Assembly (NCBI RefSeq): GCF_001921215.1
Contig: NZ_MSIF01000007.1
Span: 248,001 to 312,000 of the forward strand
DNA: 64,000 nt
Direction: 5' to 3'
DNA from: Actinophytocola xinjiangensis
Lineage (GTDB): Bacteria; Actinomycetota; Actinomycetes; Mycobacteriales; Pseudonocardiaceae
The translations under genes were made by a program, and so were the position numbers. The notes beneath the pieces are model-generated. The model saw only the letters and a list, made by a program, of their open reading frames with translations, did no database searches and had not been told where the DNA came from. This document shows positions 16,999 through 25,978 of this stretch, piece by piece; the stretch's first letter is position 1, and each line of letters begins with the position of its first letter.

Positions 16999-17727
16999 AT
17001 GCGCGCACAGGATCATCAGGCCGTGACATTGCGGCTGCTCAAGGGTTTCGCCCTGCTCGTGGGCGAACGACGGATCACGCTGTCGGCCAGCGCCCAACAG
17101 CTGCTCGCGTTCCTCGCGTTGCAGGACCGGCCCCGCACCAGGACCTACGTCGCCCGCTCGCTGTGGCCCGAGGCCACCACGACCCGGGCCAACGCCAACC
17201 TGCGGTCCTCGCTGTGGCGGGCGCTGCGCAACGAACCGGAGCTGATCCTGGCCTCCTCCCAGGAGATGGCGCTGGCCAGCTTCATCGACGTGGACATCCA
17301 CGCCTCGGTCGCCCGAGCCCACCAGCTGCTGGACCGGACCTGCTCCTGCGAGGACATCCTCAACCGGCGCACCCGCGAGGACCTGTCCTGCGACCTGCTG
17401 CCCGAGTGGTCGGACAACGAGTGGGTGCTGCTGGAGAAGGAGCAGTACCACCAGCTTCGGCTCTACGCGCTGGAGGCGATGGCCGACCGGCTGACCGGCG
17501 CCGGGCGCTACGGCGAGGCCGTCGCCGCCGGGCTGGCCGCCGTACAGGCCGAACCGCTGCGGGAGAGCGCCCACCGCGCGCTGATCGACGCGCACCTGGC
17601 CGCCGGCAACCGCGCCGCCGCCCAGGACCAGTACCAGCGGTGCCGGCGGGTGCTACTCGACGAGCTCGGCCTGGAGCCGACCGAGTCGCTGCGCCGGGCG
17701 TTGGCCCCGGCACCGAACGCCCGGTGA
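16999..17727 (+). CDS. BTAD/SARP-type transcriptional regulator (242 aa)
   Basis: The N-terminal ~95 residues form an OmpR-type DNA-binding domain with SARP features (LRLLKGFALLVGERRITLSA, SAQQLLAFLALQDRPRTRTY, ARSLWPEATTTRANANLRSS). Residues ~100-235 are a bacterial transcriptional activation domain with TPR-like helices (YGEAVAAGLAAVQAEPLRES, AHRALIDAHLAAGNRAAAQD). A GGGGGAAACGGG ribosome site precedes the ATG at 16999. Such regulators neighbour eCIS operons in actinomycetes and probably activate them. GTAACGAAT occurs at 16572-16580 and again at 16920-16928, just before this gene and in front of the divergent eCIS operon, and could be a binding site. Confidence 0.88.
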   Translation: MRAQDHQAVTLRLLKGFALLVGERRITLSASAQQLLAFLALQDRPRTRTYVARSLWPEATTTRANANLRSSLWRALRNEPELILASSQEMALASFIDVDIHASVARAHQLLDRTCSCEDILNRRTREDLSCDLLPEWSDNEWVLLEKEQYHQLRLYALEAMADRLTGAGRYGEAVAAGLAAVQAEPLRESAHRALIDAHLAAGNRAAAQDQYQRCRRVLLDELGLEPTESLRRALAPAPNAR

Positions 17728-17739
17728 GGTCGGTACGGT

Positions 17740-18090
17740 GTGGCGGTGAGTGACTACCTGTTCGCGGGCATCCCGGTGAACGACTACCCCGAAGCGGTGG
17801 CCTGGTACGGAAAACTGCTCGGTTCGCCACCCGCGTTCCACCCGCACGACACCGAGGCGGTGTGGGAGATCGCCGACAACCGCGCGGTGTACGTGGTGCT
17901 CGACCGGAAACGCGCCGGGCACGCGCTGATCACCGTGATCGTCGACGACCTCGACGCGCGGCTGGCCGCGATCGCCGAGCGGGGCCTGGAACCGGCACTG
18001 CGCGAGACCTACGACAACGGCACCCGCAAGATCACTTTCCGGGACCCGGACGGCAACGAGTTCGCCCTCGGCGGCGTGCCAAGCTCCTAG
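17740..18090 (+). CDS. Glyoxalase/VOC-family protein (116 aa)
   Basis: A single-domain vicinal oxygen chelate protein: VSDYLFAGIPVNDYPEAVAW at the start, WYGKLLGSPPAFHPHDTEAV, and the family finish KITFRDPDGNEFALGG with its metal-site Glu. Substrate unknown; family members include lyases, isomerases and resistance proteins. The start may be the GTG at 17740 or at 17746. The TAG stop overlaps the TAG of the thioesterase gene on the other strand in a CTAG. Confidence 0.85.
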   Translation: MAVSDYLFAGIPVNDYPEAVAWYGKLLGSPPAFHPHDTEAVWEIADNRAVYVVLDRKRAGHALITVIVDDLDARLAAIAERGLEPALRETYDNGTRKITFRDPDGNEFALGGVPSS

Positions 18091-18974
18091 GGTTCCCGCT
18101 CCTGGGGTTCGCGCAGGCGCACCAGCATCTCCTGGCCGGCGGTGGCCAGCAGCGCGCCGTCACCGCCGTACAGCGACGCGAAGCCGACCGCCCGGCCGCC
18201 GCCGGAGGACGGGCTGCGGCTCTCGTGCAGCACCCACTGGTCGGCGCGGCCGTCGCGGTGCAGCCACATGCTGTGGTCCAGGCTGGCGGTGCGGATCATC
18301 GGGCGGGTCACCCCGTGCAGGTGGAACGCGCCGTGCAGGATGCTGAAGTCCGACAGGTACACCAGCAGCGCCCGGTGCAGCAGCGGGTCGTCGGGCAGCG
18401 GCGCGGTGATCCGCATCCACACCGCCGACTCCGCCCTCGGCGTCGGGTCCCCGGCCGGTGGGCAGGCACGCAGTTCGACCGCCCCGGCCGTCGCGGCGCC
18501 GTCGGGGGCGACGTGGAACGGGGTGCGCCCGGCCAGCCCGTCCGGCCCCGGCCTGGCCGGCAGCGGGTCCTGGTGGGTCAGGCCGTCCTCGGGCGGGCTG
18601 AACGAGGCGATCACCACGCAGGTCGGCTCGCCGTCCTGGACGGCCTCGATCCGCCGGGTGGCGAACGAGCGGCCGTCGCGGATCGTGGTGACCGCGAACC
18701 GGAACGGCGCCGATGGCCGGCCGGGGCGGACGAAGTAGGCGTGCAGCGAGTGCGCCACGGCCGGCGCCGGCACGGTCAGCGAGGCGGCCACCACGCACTG
18801 GGCCAGTGTCTGCCCGCCGAACACCCGCCGGGCCGGCAGGGCGGTACTGGTGGCGGTGAACAGGTCGGGCCCGAGCCGGCGCACGGCCAGCGCGGCCACT
18901 AGTTCGTCCACTGTGGACGATCCGGAGCGGTGGGCCAGCCAGGCGTCGGTGTCCGGGGGCGCCACGGCCCTCAC
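18087..18974 (-). CDS. tesB: Acyl-CoA thioesterase II, TesB type (295 aa)
   Basis: A double hot-dog thioesterase that cleaves acyl-CoA to the free acid and CoA. The first domain has LFTATSTALPARRVFGGQTL and HSLHAYFVRPGRPSAPFRFA, then VTTIRDGRSFATRRIEAVQD; the second has MIRTASLDHSMWLHRDGRAD with the SLDHSMW signature and WVLHESRSPSSGGGRAVGFA near the end. It starts with a GTG that overlaps the stop of the acyl-CoA ligase gene, so the pair is translated together. In the catabolic cluster it could recycle CoA or release dead-end acyl-CoA. Confidence 0.92.
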   Translation of the reverse strand: MRAVAPPDTDAWLAHRSGSSTVDELVAALAVRRLGPDLFTATSTALPARRVFGGQTLAQCVVAASLTVPAPAVAHSLHAYFVRPGRPSAPFRFAVTTIRDGRSFATRRIEAVQDGEPTCVVIASFSPPEDGLTHQDPLPARPGPDGLAGRTPFHVAPDGAATAGAVELRACPPAGDPTPRAESAVWMRITAPLPDDPLLHRALLVYLSDFSILHGAFHLHGVTRPMIRTASLDHSMWLHRDGRADQWVLHESRSPSSGGGRAVGFASLYGGDGALLATAGQEMLVRLREPQEREP

Positions 18975-20392
18975 GCGGGTCCCAGCCGCGCCGCGCGCAG
19001 CGCCGAGCGGCGGACCTTGCCGGCCTCGTCGCGCAGCGGGTCGGTGGTCAGCTCGTAGGCTCGGGGCCGCTTGTACGGGGCCAGCAGGGTGGCCAGGTGC
19101 GCGTCCAGGTCCTCGGCGCGCACGTCGCCGCCGGCCTCCACGATCGCCACCACGCGGTGCCCGAGGTCGTCGTCGGGCAGGCCGATCACCGCGCTGGACC
19201 GCACTCCGGGGAACGAGTCCAGCGCGCCCTCGACCTCGGCCGGGTACACGTTCGCGCCGCCGGTGACGATGCAGTCGGTTGACCGGTCGTCCAGGTAGAG
19301 GTAGCCGTCCTCGTCGTGGTGGCCGAGGTCGCCCAGCGACTCCCAGCCCTCGCGGCTACGCGGGGTCGCGCCGACGTAGTGGTAGGTCGAGCCGGGACCG
19401 CCGGCCGGCATCAGGAACACCTCGCCGACCGTACCCGGGCCGACCGGCGCGCCGTGCTCGTCCTGGACCTGGAAGCGGGACCCCCGGATCGCCCGGCCGA
19501 CCGAACCCCGGTGGGCCAGCCACTCCCGGCCGGTGATCATCGTGATGCCCTGGCTCTCGGTGCCGGCGTACACCTCGACGACCCGGTCGGGCCCGAGCCA
19601 GTCGATCCACTCCTGTTTGAGCCAGGGCGGGCAGGGGCCGCCGACGTGCAGCAGGGTGCGCAGCGACGACAGGTCGGCCCCCGCGCGGACCTCGGCCGGC
19701 AGCCGCCAGATCCGGTTCATCATCGTCGGCACCAGTTGTACCCAGGTGACCCGGTGGCGGTCGATCAGGTCGAGCACGCGGGCGGCGTCGAAGCGGCGCA
19801 TGACGACCAGCCGGTGCCCGCAGAACAGCCCGCGCATGGCGTAGATGAACGCCGCGTTGTGGTACAGCGGGCCGACCACGAGTTGGACGCCGTCGGCGTG
19901 CAGGTACTCCACCACCGGGTTGTCCGGGTCGTACCAGGGGTGGTCGTGGCTCACGATCAGCTTGGGCGAACCGGTGCTGCCGCCGGAGGTCAGCGCCTTC
20001 CAGTAGGTCGGCACGCGTTCGGGCAGCGGGCCGCCGTCGCGGCCGGTGGTGTCCGGCTCGTCGTCGACGACCAGGGCGGGGCGGGCGAGGTCCAGGACGC
20101 GGTCGCGTTCGGCGGGCGGCAGCCTGGGCGAGAGCGGCAGGGTGGTGCCGCCGAGTTTCCAGACCGCGACGCAGGCGCGGATCAGCGCGGGCGAGTTGGG
20201 CAGTCCGATGGCGACGGTGGTGTCCTGGCCGGCGCCGCGCGCGGCGTACTCGCGGGCGAGCCGGTTGGTGGCGGCGTCCAGTTCCGCCCAGGTCATGGTG
20301 TCGGCGCCGGTCTCGTCGAGCAGCGCCGTGCGGTCCGGGCGGGTGGCGGCGAAGTGGGCGAACAGGCGACCGATCGGGAGTTCCTGGCCCAC
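18971..20392 (-). CDS. AMP-dependent acyl-CoA synthetase/ligase (473 aa)
   Basis: Activates a carboxylic acid to its CoA thioester by way of an acyl-AMP. ANL superfamily motifs are all present: ALTSGGSTGSPKL (P-loop), VEVYAGTESQ, GDLGHHDEDGYLYLDDR and the C-terminal EAGKVRRSALRAA with its catalytic Lys. At 473 residues it is shorter than usual (~520-550), mostly at the N-terminus. SGGSTGSPKLIVSHDHPWYD resembles bile-acid-type CoA ligases. I take the GTG at 20392 because AAGGAGG sits 5 bases before it; the frame is open further upstream into the tandem promoters, but that part is not protein-like. Operon with the thioesterase, divergent from the transporter operon. Confidence 0.9.
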   Translation of the reverse strand: MGQELPIGRLFAHFAATRPDRTALLDETGADTMTWAELDAATNRLAREYAARGAGQDTTVAIGLPNSPALIRACVAVWKLGGTTLPLSPRLPPAERDRVLDLARPALVVDDEPDTTGRDGGPLPERVPTYWKALTSGGSTGSPKLIVSHDHPWYDPDNPVVEYLHADGVQLVVGPLYHNAAFIYAMRGLFCGHRLVVMRRFDAARVLDLIDRHRVTWVQLVPTMMNRIWRLPAEVRAGADLSSLRTLLHVGGPCPPWLKQEWIDWLGPDRVVEVYAGTESQGITMITGREWLAHRGSVGRAIRGSRFQVQDEHGAPVGPGTVGEVFLMPAGGPGSTYHYVGATPRSREGWESLGDLGHHDEDGYLYLDDRSTDCIVTGGANVYPAEVEGALDSFPGVRSSAVIGLPDDDLGHRVVAIVEAGGDVRAEDLDAHLATLLAPYKRPRAYELTTDPLRDEAGKVRRSALRAARLGPA

Positions 20393-20402
20393 GGCGTCCT
20401 CC

Positions 20403-20446
20403 TTGACACGGGTGTGGCCGGACTTACTATTTGCACTGTGCGTGCA
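20403..20446 (+). promoter_or_regulatory. Promoter P1 with TetR-type operator (upstream copy)
   Basis: TTGACA (20403-20408), a 16-base spacer and TACTAT (20425-20430) form a strong consensus promoter facing the transporter operon. TGCAC-N5-GTGCA (20432-20446) follows at once, where it would block the start of transcription. The same arrangement recurs 63 bases downstream. The palindrome has the size expected for a TetR dimer. Confidence 0.75.
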
Positions 20447-20465
20447 TCTTAATCCCGGACAACTA

Positions 20466-20509
20466 TTGACACGGATGTGATGCGACTTACTATTTGCACC
20501 ATCAGTGCA
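20466..20509 (+). promoter_or_regulatory. Promoter P2 with TetR-type operator (downstream copy)
   Basis: TTGACA (20466-20471), a 16-base spacer and TACTAT (20488-20493), then TGCAC-N5-GTGCA (20495-20509). It repeats P1 closely over the promoter and half-sites, with a different 5-base centre, so it looks like a tandem duplication with a 63-base period. The first transporter gene starts 33 bases after the operator. Confidence 0.75.
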
Positions 20510-20541
20510 GATACTTCGACCTCCGGCGAGAGGGACCTGAC

Positions 20542-21525
20542 ATGGGTGATCACCTGCTTGAGGTCGACCAGCTCCACCTGGCCATCGGCGGCACACCGCT
20601 GCTCGCCGACCTCTCGTTCACCGTCGCCGAGGGCGAGGTCGTCGGCCTGGTCGGCGAGTCCGGCTCCGGCAAGACCCTCACCGGGCTCACCGTCATGGGC
20701 CTGCTGCCACCCGAGGCCACCGTCGAGGGCACCATCACCTTCGCCGGCACCGACCTGCTCACCGCCAGCCCCGACCAGCTGCGCCGGCTGCGCGGCAACG
20801 AGCTGAGCATGATCTTCCAGGAGCCAAGGGCCTCACTGCACCCCGCGCGCCCGGTCGGCCGGCAGATCCTGGACGTGGTGGCCGCGCACGAGAACGTGCC
20901 CAAGGCGCAGGCCGTCGACCGCGCCTGCGACCTGCTCTCCCAGGTCGGCCTGCCCAACCCCCGGCGCACCCTCACCGCCTACACCCACGAGCTGTCCGGC
21001 GGCATGTGCCAACGGATCATGATCGCGATGGCCCTGGTCTGCCGGCCCCGGCTGCTCATCGCCGACGAACCGACCACCGCGCTGGACGTGACCATCCAGG
21101 CGCAGATCATCGACCTGCTGCACCGCCTGGCCGAGGAGCGCGGCCTGGCCGTCCTGCTGATCAGCCACAACCTCGGCGTGGTCAGCGAACTGTGCTCGCG
21201 GGTGATCACCCTGTACTGCGGCCAGGTGGTCAGCGACACCCGCACCGACAACCTGCTGCGCCGCCCCCGCCACCCCTACCCGTGGGCCCTGCTCCAGGCG
21301 TCCACGGTGGACCTCGACAGCGACGACACGCGGGAGTGGACGGGCATCGCCGGCGCGCCGGCCAACCCGGCCCGCCCACCGGCCGGCTGCCGGTTCCACC
21401 CCCGCTGCCCGCACCGGCGCGACGCCTGCGTCGAGGCCGTACCCGACCTGGTCCCCGACGACGACAACGGGCTGACCCGCTGCCTGCGCCACCGCGAGCT
21501 GGAGCTGACCGGGGTGCCGGCGTGA
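20542..21525 (+). CDS. Oligopeptide-type ABC importer ATPase, OppD/DppD-like (327 aa)
   Basis: ABC ATPase that powers import together with the neighbouring permeases. It shows Walker [16 protein letters not shown]-loop [11 protein letters not shown], signature [18 protein letters not shown], Walker [22 protein letters not shown]-loop ISHNLGVV, and the C-terminal oligopeptide/dipeptide extension with its Cys cluster ([15 protein letters not shown]) that usually holds a 4Fe-4S cluster. The ATG at 20542 follows AGAGGGACC. It overlaps the next ATPase gene by GTGA. It is the first gene of the operon behind P1/P2. Confidence 0.93.
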   Translation: MGDHLLEVDQLHLAIGGTPLLADLSFTVAEGEVVGLVGESGSGKTLTGLTVMGLLPPEATVEGTITFAGTDLLTASPDQLRRLRGNELSMIFQEPRASLHPARPVGRQILDVVAAHENVPKAQAVDRACDLLSQVGLPNPRRTLTAYTHELSGGMCQRIMIAMALVCRPRLLIADEPTTALDVTIQAQIIDLLHRLAEERGLAVLLISHNLGVVSELCSRVITLYCGQVVSDTRTDNLLRRPRHPYPWALLQASTVDLDSDDTREWTGIAGAPANPARPPAGCRFHPRCPHRRDACVEAVPDLVPDDDNGLTRCLRHRELELTGVPA

Positions 21526-22478
21526 CCGGGGACGCCCTGGCCGTCGAGGACCTGGTGGTCTCCTACGGCAACCGGCGCGACCCGCTGCGCGCGGTGGACC
21601 GGGTGACGCTGCGGGTCGCCAGGGGCGAGACCTTCGGCGTGATCGGCGAGTCCGGCTCCGGCAAGTCCACCCTGGTGATGGCGATCGCCGGCCTGCTGCC
21701 GGTGGCGCGGGGCCGGGTGCGGATCGCGCCGCGCGGCGGGGACCTCACCGACGCACCCGGCTCGGTCGGCCGCGACGGCCAGGTCCAGGTGATCTTCCAG
21801 GACCCGATGCTGGCCCTCTCACCGAGCCTGCCGATCTGGCGCAGCGTCGCCGAACCGTTGGCCCCCACCAGTTTCCGGGTGCCGACCCGGCTGCGGGCGC
21901 GCGCGGTCGAACTGCTGCGCCAGGTCGGGATCGGGCCGGAGCTCGCCGGGCGCGGACCCGCCCAGCTCTCCGGCGGACAGCGGCAGCGGGTCACCATCGC
22001 CCGCGCGGTCGCCGCCGACGCCCCGCTGGTGATGTGCGACGAACCGGTCGCCGCACTGGACATCTCGTTGCAGGCCGGCGTGTTGCGGCTGCTCGACGAC
22101 CTGCGCGAGCGCAACGGCCTCACCTACGTGTTCGTCTCGCACGACATGACCTCCATCGCCCGGCTCGCCGACCAGGTCGGGGTCATGTACCTCGGCAAGC
22201 TCGTGGAGGCCGGACCCGTGCGGGCCGTGCTGCGCGAGCCCCGCCATCCCTACACCCAGGCGCTGATCAGCGCCGTACCCACCGTGTCGTCGCACGCCCG
22301 CGCCCGGCGCCGGGCACTGCTGCCCGGGGAGATCCCGGACGCGCGGCGACCACCGTCGGGGTGCCGGTTCCGCACCCGCTGCCGCTTCGCCCAGGAGCGC
22401 TGCGCGGTCGAGGAACCGGTGCTCGGTGCCGGCGAGGCGCACCAGGTCGCCTGCCACTTCTGGCCCGAGATCCGCTGA
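21522..22478 (+). CDS. Oligopeptide-type ABC importer ATPase, OppF/DppF-like (318 aa)
   Basis: Second ATPase of the importer. Walker A GVIGESGSGKSTLVMAIAGL, Q-loop VIFQDPMLALSPSLP, signature PAQLSGGQRQRVTIARAVAA, Walker B PLVMCDEPVAALDISLQAGV, H-loop VFVSHDMTSIARL, and the Opp-type C-terminus with cysteines (GCRFRTRCRFAQERC). Two distinct ATPases with Cys-containing tails are typical of peptide/nickel-type importers. It starts with GTG in a GTGA overlap with the first ATPase gene. Confidence 0.93.
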   Translation: MTGDALAVEDLVVSYGNRRDPLRAVDRVTLRVARGETFGVIGESGSGKSTLVMAIAGLLPVARGRVRIAPRGGDLTDAPGSVGRDGQVQVIFQDPMLALSPSLPIWRSVAEPLAPTSFRVPTRLRARAVELLRQVGIGPELAGRGPAQLSGGQRQRVTIARAVAADAPLVMCDEPVAALDISLQAGVLRLLDDLRERNGLTYVFVSHDMTSIARLADQVGVMYLGKLVEAGPVRAVLREPRHPYTQALISAVPTVSSHARARRRALLPGEIPDARRPPSGCRFRTRCRFAQERCAVEEPVLGAGEAHQVACHFWPEIR

Positions 22479-22496
22479 AGCACGAAGGAGTGCACG

Positions 22497-24080
22497 ATGC
22501 CAGCTCCCCTCCCCCGGCGTGTCCCGGCGCGCCCACTCGCCCTGGCCGCCACGCTCGCCCTGGCCCTCACCGGCTGCTCGGCCCAGGCCGGCGGCGGCGG
22601 GACCGGCGGCGGTTCCGGTGAGCCCGACCCGCAGGGCACCCTGACCATCGTCCACGGCTCGACCCCCAACCAGTTCGACCCGTGCGGCACGCTGTCGGGC
22701 TCGGAACTGGCGTACATGACGGCCATCTACGCGCCGCTGCTGCGCACCGACCCGGCCACCGGCGAGCTGTCCCCCGGCATCGCCACCGAGTGGCAGACCT
22801 CGCCCGACGGGCTGACGCTGACCCTCACCCTCCAGGAGGGCCTGACCTTCCAGGACGGCACCCCGCTCAACGCCGAGACCGCCGCCCAGAGCATCGACCA
22901 GTGCCTGGAACTGGGCAACCAGACCGTTCCCGGCCTGTCCGGGGTCACCGCCGAGAACGCCACCACCCTGGTGTTCACGCTGGAGCAGCCGCTGTCCGGG
23001 CTCGTGGACCTGCTCGGCAGCCGGCTCGGGATGCTGGCCTCACCGGCCGCGCGGGACAAGTCCGGCGCGTCGTTCGGGTCGACGCCCGTCGGCGCCGGGC
23101 CCTACCAACTGGCCGACTTCGTGCCCGGCAGCTCGGTGCGGCTGACCCGCTGGGACGGCTACCGGCAGGCCGGGCCGCCGCCCGGCAAGGCCGCCACGAT
23201 CAACGTCTCGATCATCACCGACCCGTCGGCGCAGGTCGCCGCGCTCACCGGCGGGCAGGCCGACTTCGGCTACCGGCTCGAACCGCCGGTGGTCACCTCA
23301 CTCACCGACCAGCCGTCGGTCACCGTCAGCTCCGACATCGGCGTGGCCATCGCCGACCTGAACGTCGACCGCAGTCAGGGACCGCTCCAGGACGTGCGGA
23401 TCCGCCAGGCCATCAGCTACGCCATCGACCGCCAGGCGCTGGCCGAGACCGGGTCGGAGGGCCTGACCGACGTCGGCGCCGTGCAGCCCTACCCGCCGGG
23501 CCACCCGTACCACATGGACGACCTGGACGACGCCTACCCGCACGACCCGGACAAGGCCAGGGAGCTGCTCGCCGAGGCCGGGCACCCGGACGGGCTGACG
23601 CTGCGGGGCGTGTCGCTGGACGGCAGCAACTTCCAGAACACCGGCGTGATCGTCGCCGACCAGCTGGCCAAGGTCGGCATCGAGGTCACCTTCGACGCCA
23701 AGGCCCTGCCCGACGCCACCAAACGCTTCTACACCGACCACCAGTACGACATCTTCTCCACCGGCATGAACTCCGGCCCCGACTGGATGACCATCTACCG
23801 CCGGCTGCTGACCACGTCCTCCTCCGGCAACGCCGGCAAGGCGCCGATCCCCGACGGCGACGCCGCGGTCGAGGCGCTCAACGAGGCCACCACCGAGCAG
23901 GACCTGCTGGCGGCGCTGCGCCGGGCCAACGAGGTGCTCCAGGAGCAGCTGCCGATCATCCCGCTGTTCTACACCCCCTACGTCGCGGCGTGGACCGACC
24001 GGGTGACCGGCGGCAAGGACGCGTTCGCCATCAACGGCGAGGCCGACTTCACCGCGCTCGGCGTCACCTCCGCCGGCTGA
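22497..24080 (+). CDS. ABC transporter substrate-binding lipoprotein, family 5 (527 aa)
   Basis: Extracellular binding protein of the importer. A lipoprotein signal ends in LALTGC, with Cys 27 as the lipidation site, followed by a Gly-rich linker. The mature part has the SBP_5 features: SELAYMTAIYAPLLRTDPAT, GIATEWQTSPDGLTLTLTLQ, then RIRQAISYAIDRQAL and DPDKARELLAEAGHPDG. GAAGGAG lies 7 bases before the ATG. SBP_5 proteins bind peptides but also sugars, opines and other solutes; the CoA-catabolic genes next door suggest that the ligand is an organic acid or conjugate rather than a peptide. Confidence 0.92.
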   Translation: MPAPLPRRVPARPLALAATLALALTGCSAQAGGGGTGGGSGEPDPQGTLTIVHGSTPNQFDPCGTLSGSELAYMTAIYAPLLRTDPATGELSPGIATEWQTSPDGLTLTLTLQEGLTFQDGTPLNAETAAQSIDQCLELGNQTVPGLSGVTAENATTLVFTLEQPLSGLVDLLGSRLGMLASPAARDKSGASFGSTPVGAGPYQLADFVPGSSVRLTRWDGYRQAGPPPGKAATINVSIITDPSAQVAALTGGQADFGYRLEPPVVTSLTDQPSVTVSSDIGVAIADLNVDRSQGPLQDVRIRQAISYAIDRQALAETGSEGLTDVGAVQPYPPGHPYHMDDLDDAYPHDPDKARELLAEAGHPDGLTLRGVSLDGSNFQNTGVIVADQLAKVGIEVTFDAKALPDATKRFYTDHQYDIFSTGMNSGPDWMTIYRRLLTTSSSGNAGKAPIPDGDAAVEALNEATTEQDLLAALRRANEVLQEQLPIIPLFYTPYVAAWTDRVTGGKDAFAINGEADFTALGVTSAG

Positions 24081-25123
24081 TGCGCACCGACACCGAGGAG
24101 GTCACCGGCCTGGCTGACGAGCCGGTCGCGGACCCGCCCGCCGCGAACCGGCGGCGCGGCCGGTTCGCGGCGGGCGGGATGCCCCGCTTCGTGCTGCGCC
24201 GGCTGCTGCTGTTCGTGCCGACCGCCGTCGGCGCCGGGCTGCTGACCTTCCTGCTGGTGAAGATCATCCCCGGCGGCCCGGCCTACGCCCGCCTCGGCGA
24301 GGAGGCCACGCCGGAGGCGATCGCCGTGGTGGACAAACAACTCGGGCTGGACCGGCCGGTGGTCGAGCAGTTCACCAGCTGGCTGGGGCGGGCGCTGACC
24401 GGCGACCTCGGCGAGTCGTTCCAGACCGGGCAGCCGGTGTCGAACCTGATCGCGCTGGCCCTGCCGGTGACCCTGGAGCTGGTGCTGCTGGCGATCATCG
24501 GCACGATCGTGGTGGCGGTGCCGCTGGGCGTGTACGCGGCCAAGCGGGCCGGGCGCCGCTCGGGCCGCTGGGTGCGCACCGTGTCCGGGGTGGGCCTCGC
24601 GGTCCCGGACTTCTTCCTGGCGCTGGTGCTGATCAGCGTGTTCTCGGTGGGGCTCGGGCTGCTGCCCCGGCTGGGTTATCCGAGGTTCACCGAGGACCCG
24701 CTGGGCAACCTGTACCACGTCGTGCTGCCGGTGCTGCCGATGATCCTGGGCGGCAGCGCGATCGTGATCCGGCAGGTGAGCGCGGCGATGGTGGACGCGC
24801 TGGCCAGCGACCACACCCGCACCGCGCGGGCGATGGGCCTGCCGGAACGCGTGATCACCTGGCGCTACGCCTTCCGCGCCGCGCTGCCCACGGTGCTCAA
24901 CGTCGTCGCCCTGCTGGCCCTCGGGCAGCTCGGGGTGACGCTGGTCCTGGAGAAGATCTTCGTGCTGCCCGGGATGGGCAGTGCGCTGGTCAACGCGATC
25001 GGCGTGCGGGACTACACGCTGATCCTGGGGATCGTGCTGGTGTACGTGTTGATCGCGCTGGTGGTGAATCTCGTGGTGGACATCATCAGCGGGCTGGTCA
25101 GCCCGGCGAGCCGGGGAGCGTGA
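24080..25123 (+). CDS. ABC importer permease, DppB-like (347 aa)
   Basis: Membrane subunit. After a ~35-residue basic, Pro-rich N-terminus, it shows RFVLRRLLLFVPTAVGAGLL, then LDRPVVEQFTSWLGRALTGD, LGESFQTGQPVSNLIA, and the EAA-type loop TARAMGLPERVITWRYAFRA. Six transmembrane segments can be traced. The ATG overlaps the stop of the binding-protein gene (TGATG). It pairs with the following DppC-like gene. Confidence 0.92.
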   Translation: MRTDTEEVTGLADEPVADPPAANRRRGRFAAGGMPRFVLRRLLLFVPTAVGAGLLTFLLVKIIPGGPAYARLGEEATPEAIAVVDKQLGLDRPVVEQFTSWLGRALTGDLGESFQTGQPVSNLIALALPVTLELVLLAIIGTIVVAVPLGVYAAKRAGRRSGRWVRTVSGVGLAVPDFFLALVLISVFSVGLGLLPRLGYPRFTEDPLGNLYHVVLPVLPMILGGSAIVIRQVSAAMVDALASDHTRTARAMGLPERVITWRYAFRAALPTVLNVVALLALGQLGVTLVLEKIFVLPGMGSALVNAIGVRDYTLILGIVLVYVLIALVVNLVVDIISGLVSPASRGA

Positions 25124-25126
25124 CCG

Positions 25127-25978
25127 ATGCCTCGCGCACGCCCGTCCGCCGGGCTGATCATCGCCCTGACCGTCCTCATCGGACTCCTGCTCGCCGCCCT
25201 GCTCGCCCCGTGGGTGGCGCCCTACGACCCACTGGCCCAGAACCTGGACAACCGTCTGGCCGGACCGTCGGGCGCGCACCTGCTGGGCACCGACCAGTTC
25301 GGCCGGGACGTGCTGAGTCGGCTGATCTGGGGCGGGCGCAACGCCTTCGGCGGCGTGGCGATCGCCGTCGGGGTGACCTTCGTGGTCGGCGTGCTGTGGG
25401 GCACGGTCGCCGGCTACTGGCCCCGCTACGCCGGCACGACGCTGATGCGCCTGGCCGACATCATGATCGCGTTCCCGACGATGGTGCTGGCGGTGGCGAT
25501 CACCGGCTCGCTGGGCGCCGGGCTGGTCACCTCGATGGTGTCGATCGGCCTGGTGCTCTCGCCCAACACCGCGCAGCTGACCCGCTCCGGGGTGCTGGCC
25601 GTGCGCCAGCAGCAGTTCGTGCAGAGCGCGCGGCTGTCCGGGGTGCGCACGCCGGTCATCCTGGCGCGGCACGTGCTGCCGATGGCGCTGCGGCCGGTGG
25701 TGGTGCAGCTGACCATCTACACCGGCCTCGCGTTCGTCATCCAGGGCGTGCTGTCGTTCCTCGGGCTCGGCGTGCCCAAGCCGGCACCGAGCTGGGGCAG
25801 CGACCTGTCCGACGCCTACGCCCAGATCCTGTCGGCCCCCGCCCAGATCGTCGCGCCCGGCGTGCTGCTGGGGGTGGTCGTGCTGTGCGTGTACCGCGTC
25901 GGCGACGCCCTGCGCGACCGGATGAGCACCGGGGTCGTGCGCACGGAGAGGACCGAGGATGACCTCATCGTCGCCTGA
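25127..25978 (+). CDS. ABC importer permease, DppC-like (283 aa)
   Basis: Second membrane subunit. LLGTDQFGRDVLSRLIWGGR is the DppC signature, and the EAA-type loop reads SARLSGVRTPVILARHVLP. It starts 4 bases after the stop of the DppB-like gene. The last 20 bases overlap the start of the CoA-transferase gene, joining transport to catabolism in one transcript. Confidence 0.92.
   Translation: MPRARPSAGLIIALTVLIGLLLAALLAPWVAPYDPLAQNLDNRLAGPSGAHLLGTDQFGRDVLSRLIWGGRNAFGGVAIAVGVTFVVGVLWGTVAGYWPRYAGTTLMRLADIMIAFPTMVLAVAITGSLGAGLVTSMVSIGLVLSPNTAQLTRSGVLAVRQQQFVQSARLSGVRTPVILARHVLPMALRPVVVQLTIYTGLAFVIQGVLSFLGLGVPKPAPSWGSDLSDAYAQILSAPAQIVAPGVLLGVVVLCVYRVGDALRDRMSTGVVRTERTEDDLIVA

Noticed and set aside
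18087-18090. Shared CTAG stop at convergent gene ends as a special signal (also near 51610)
   Set aside because: Overlapping TAG stops on opposite strands arise easily because CTAG is self-complementary; no further signal is attached.
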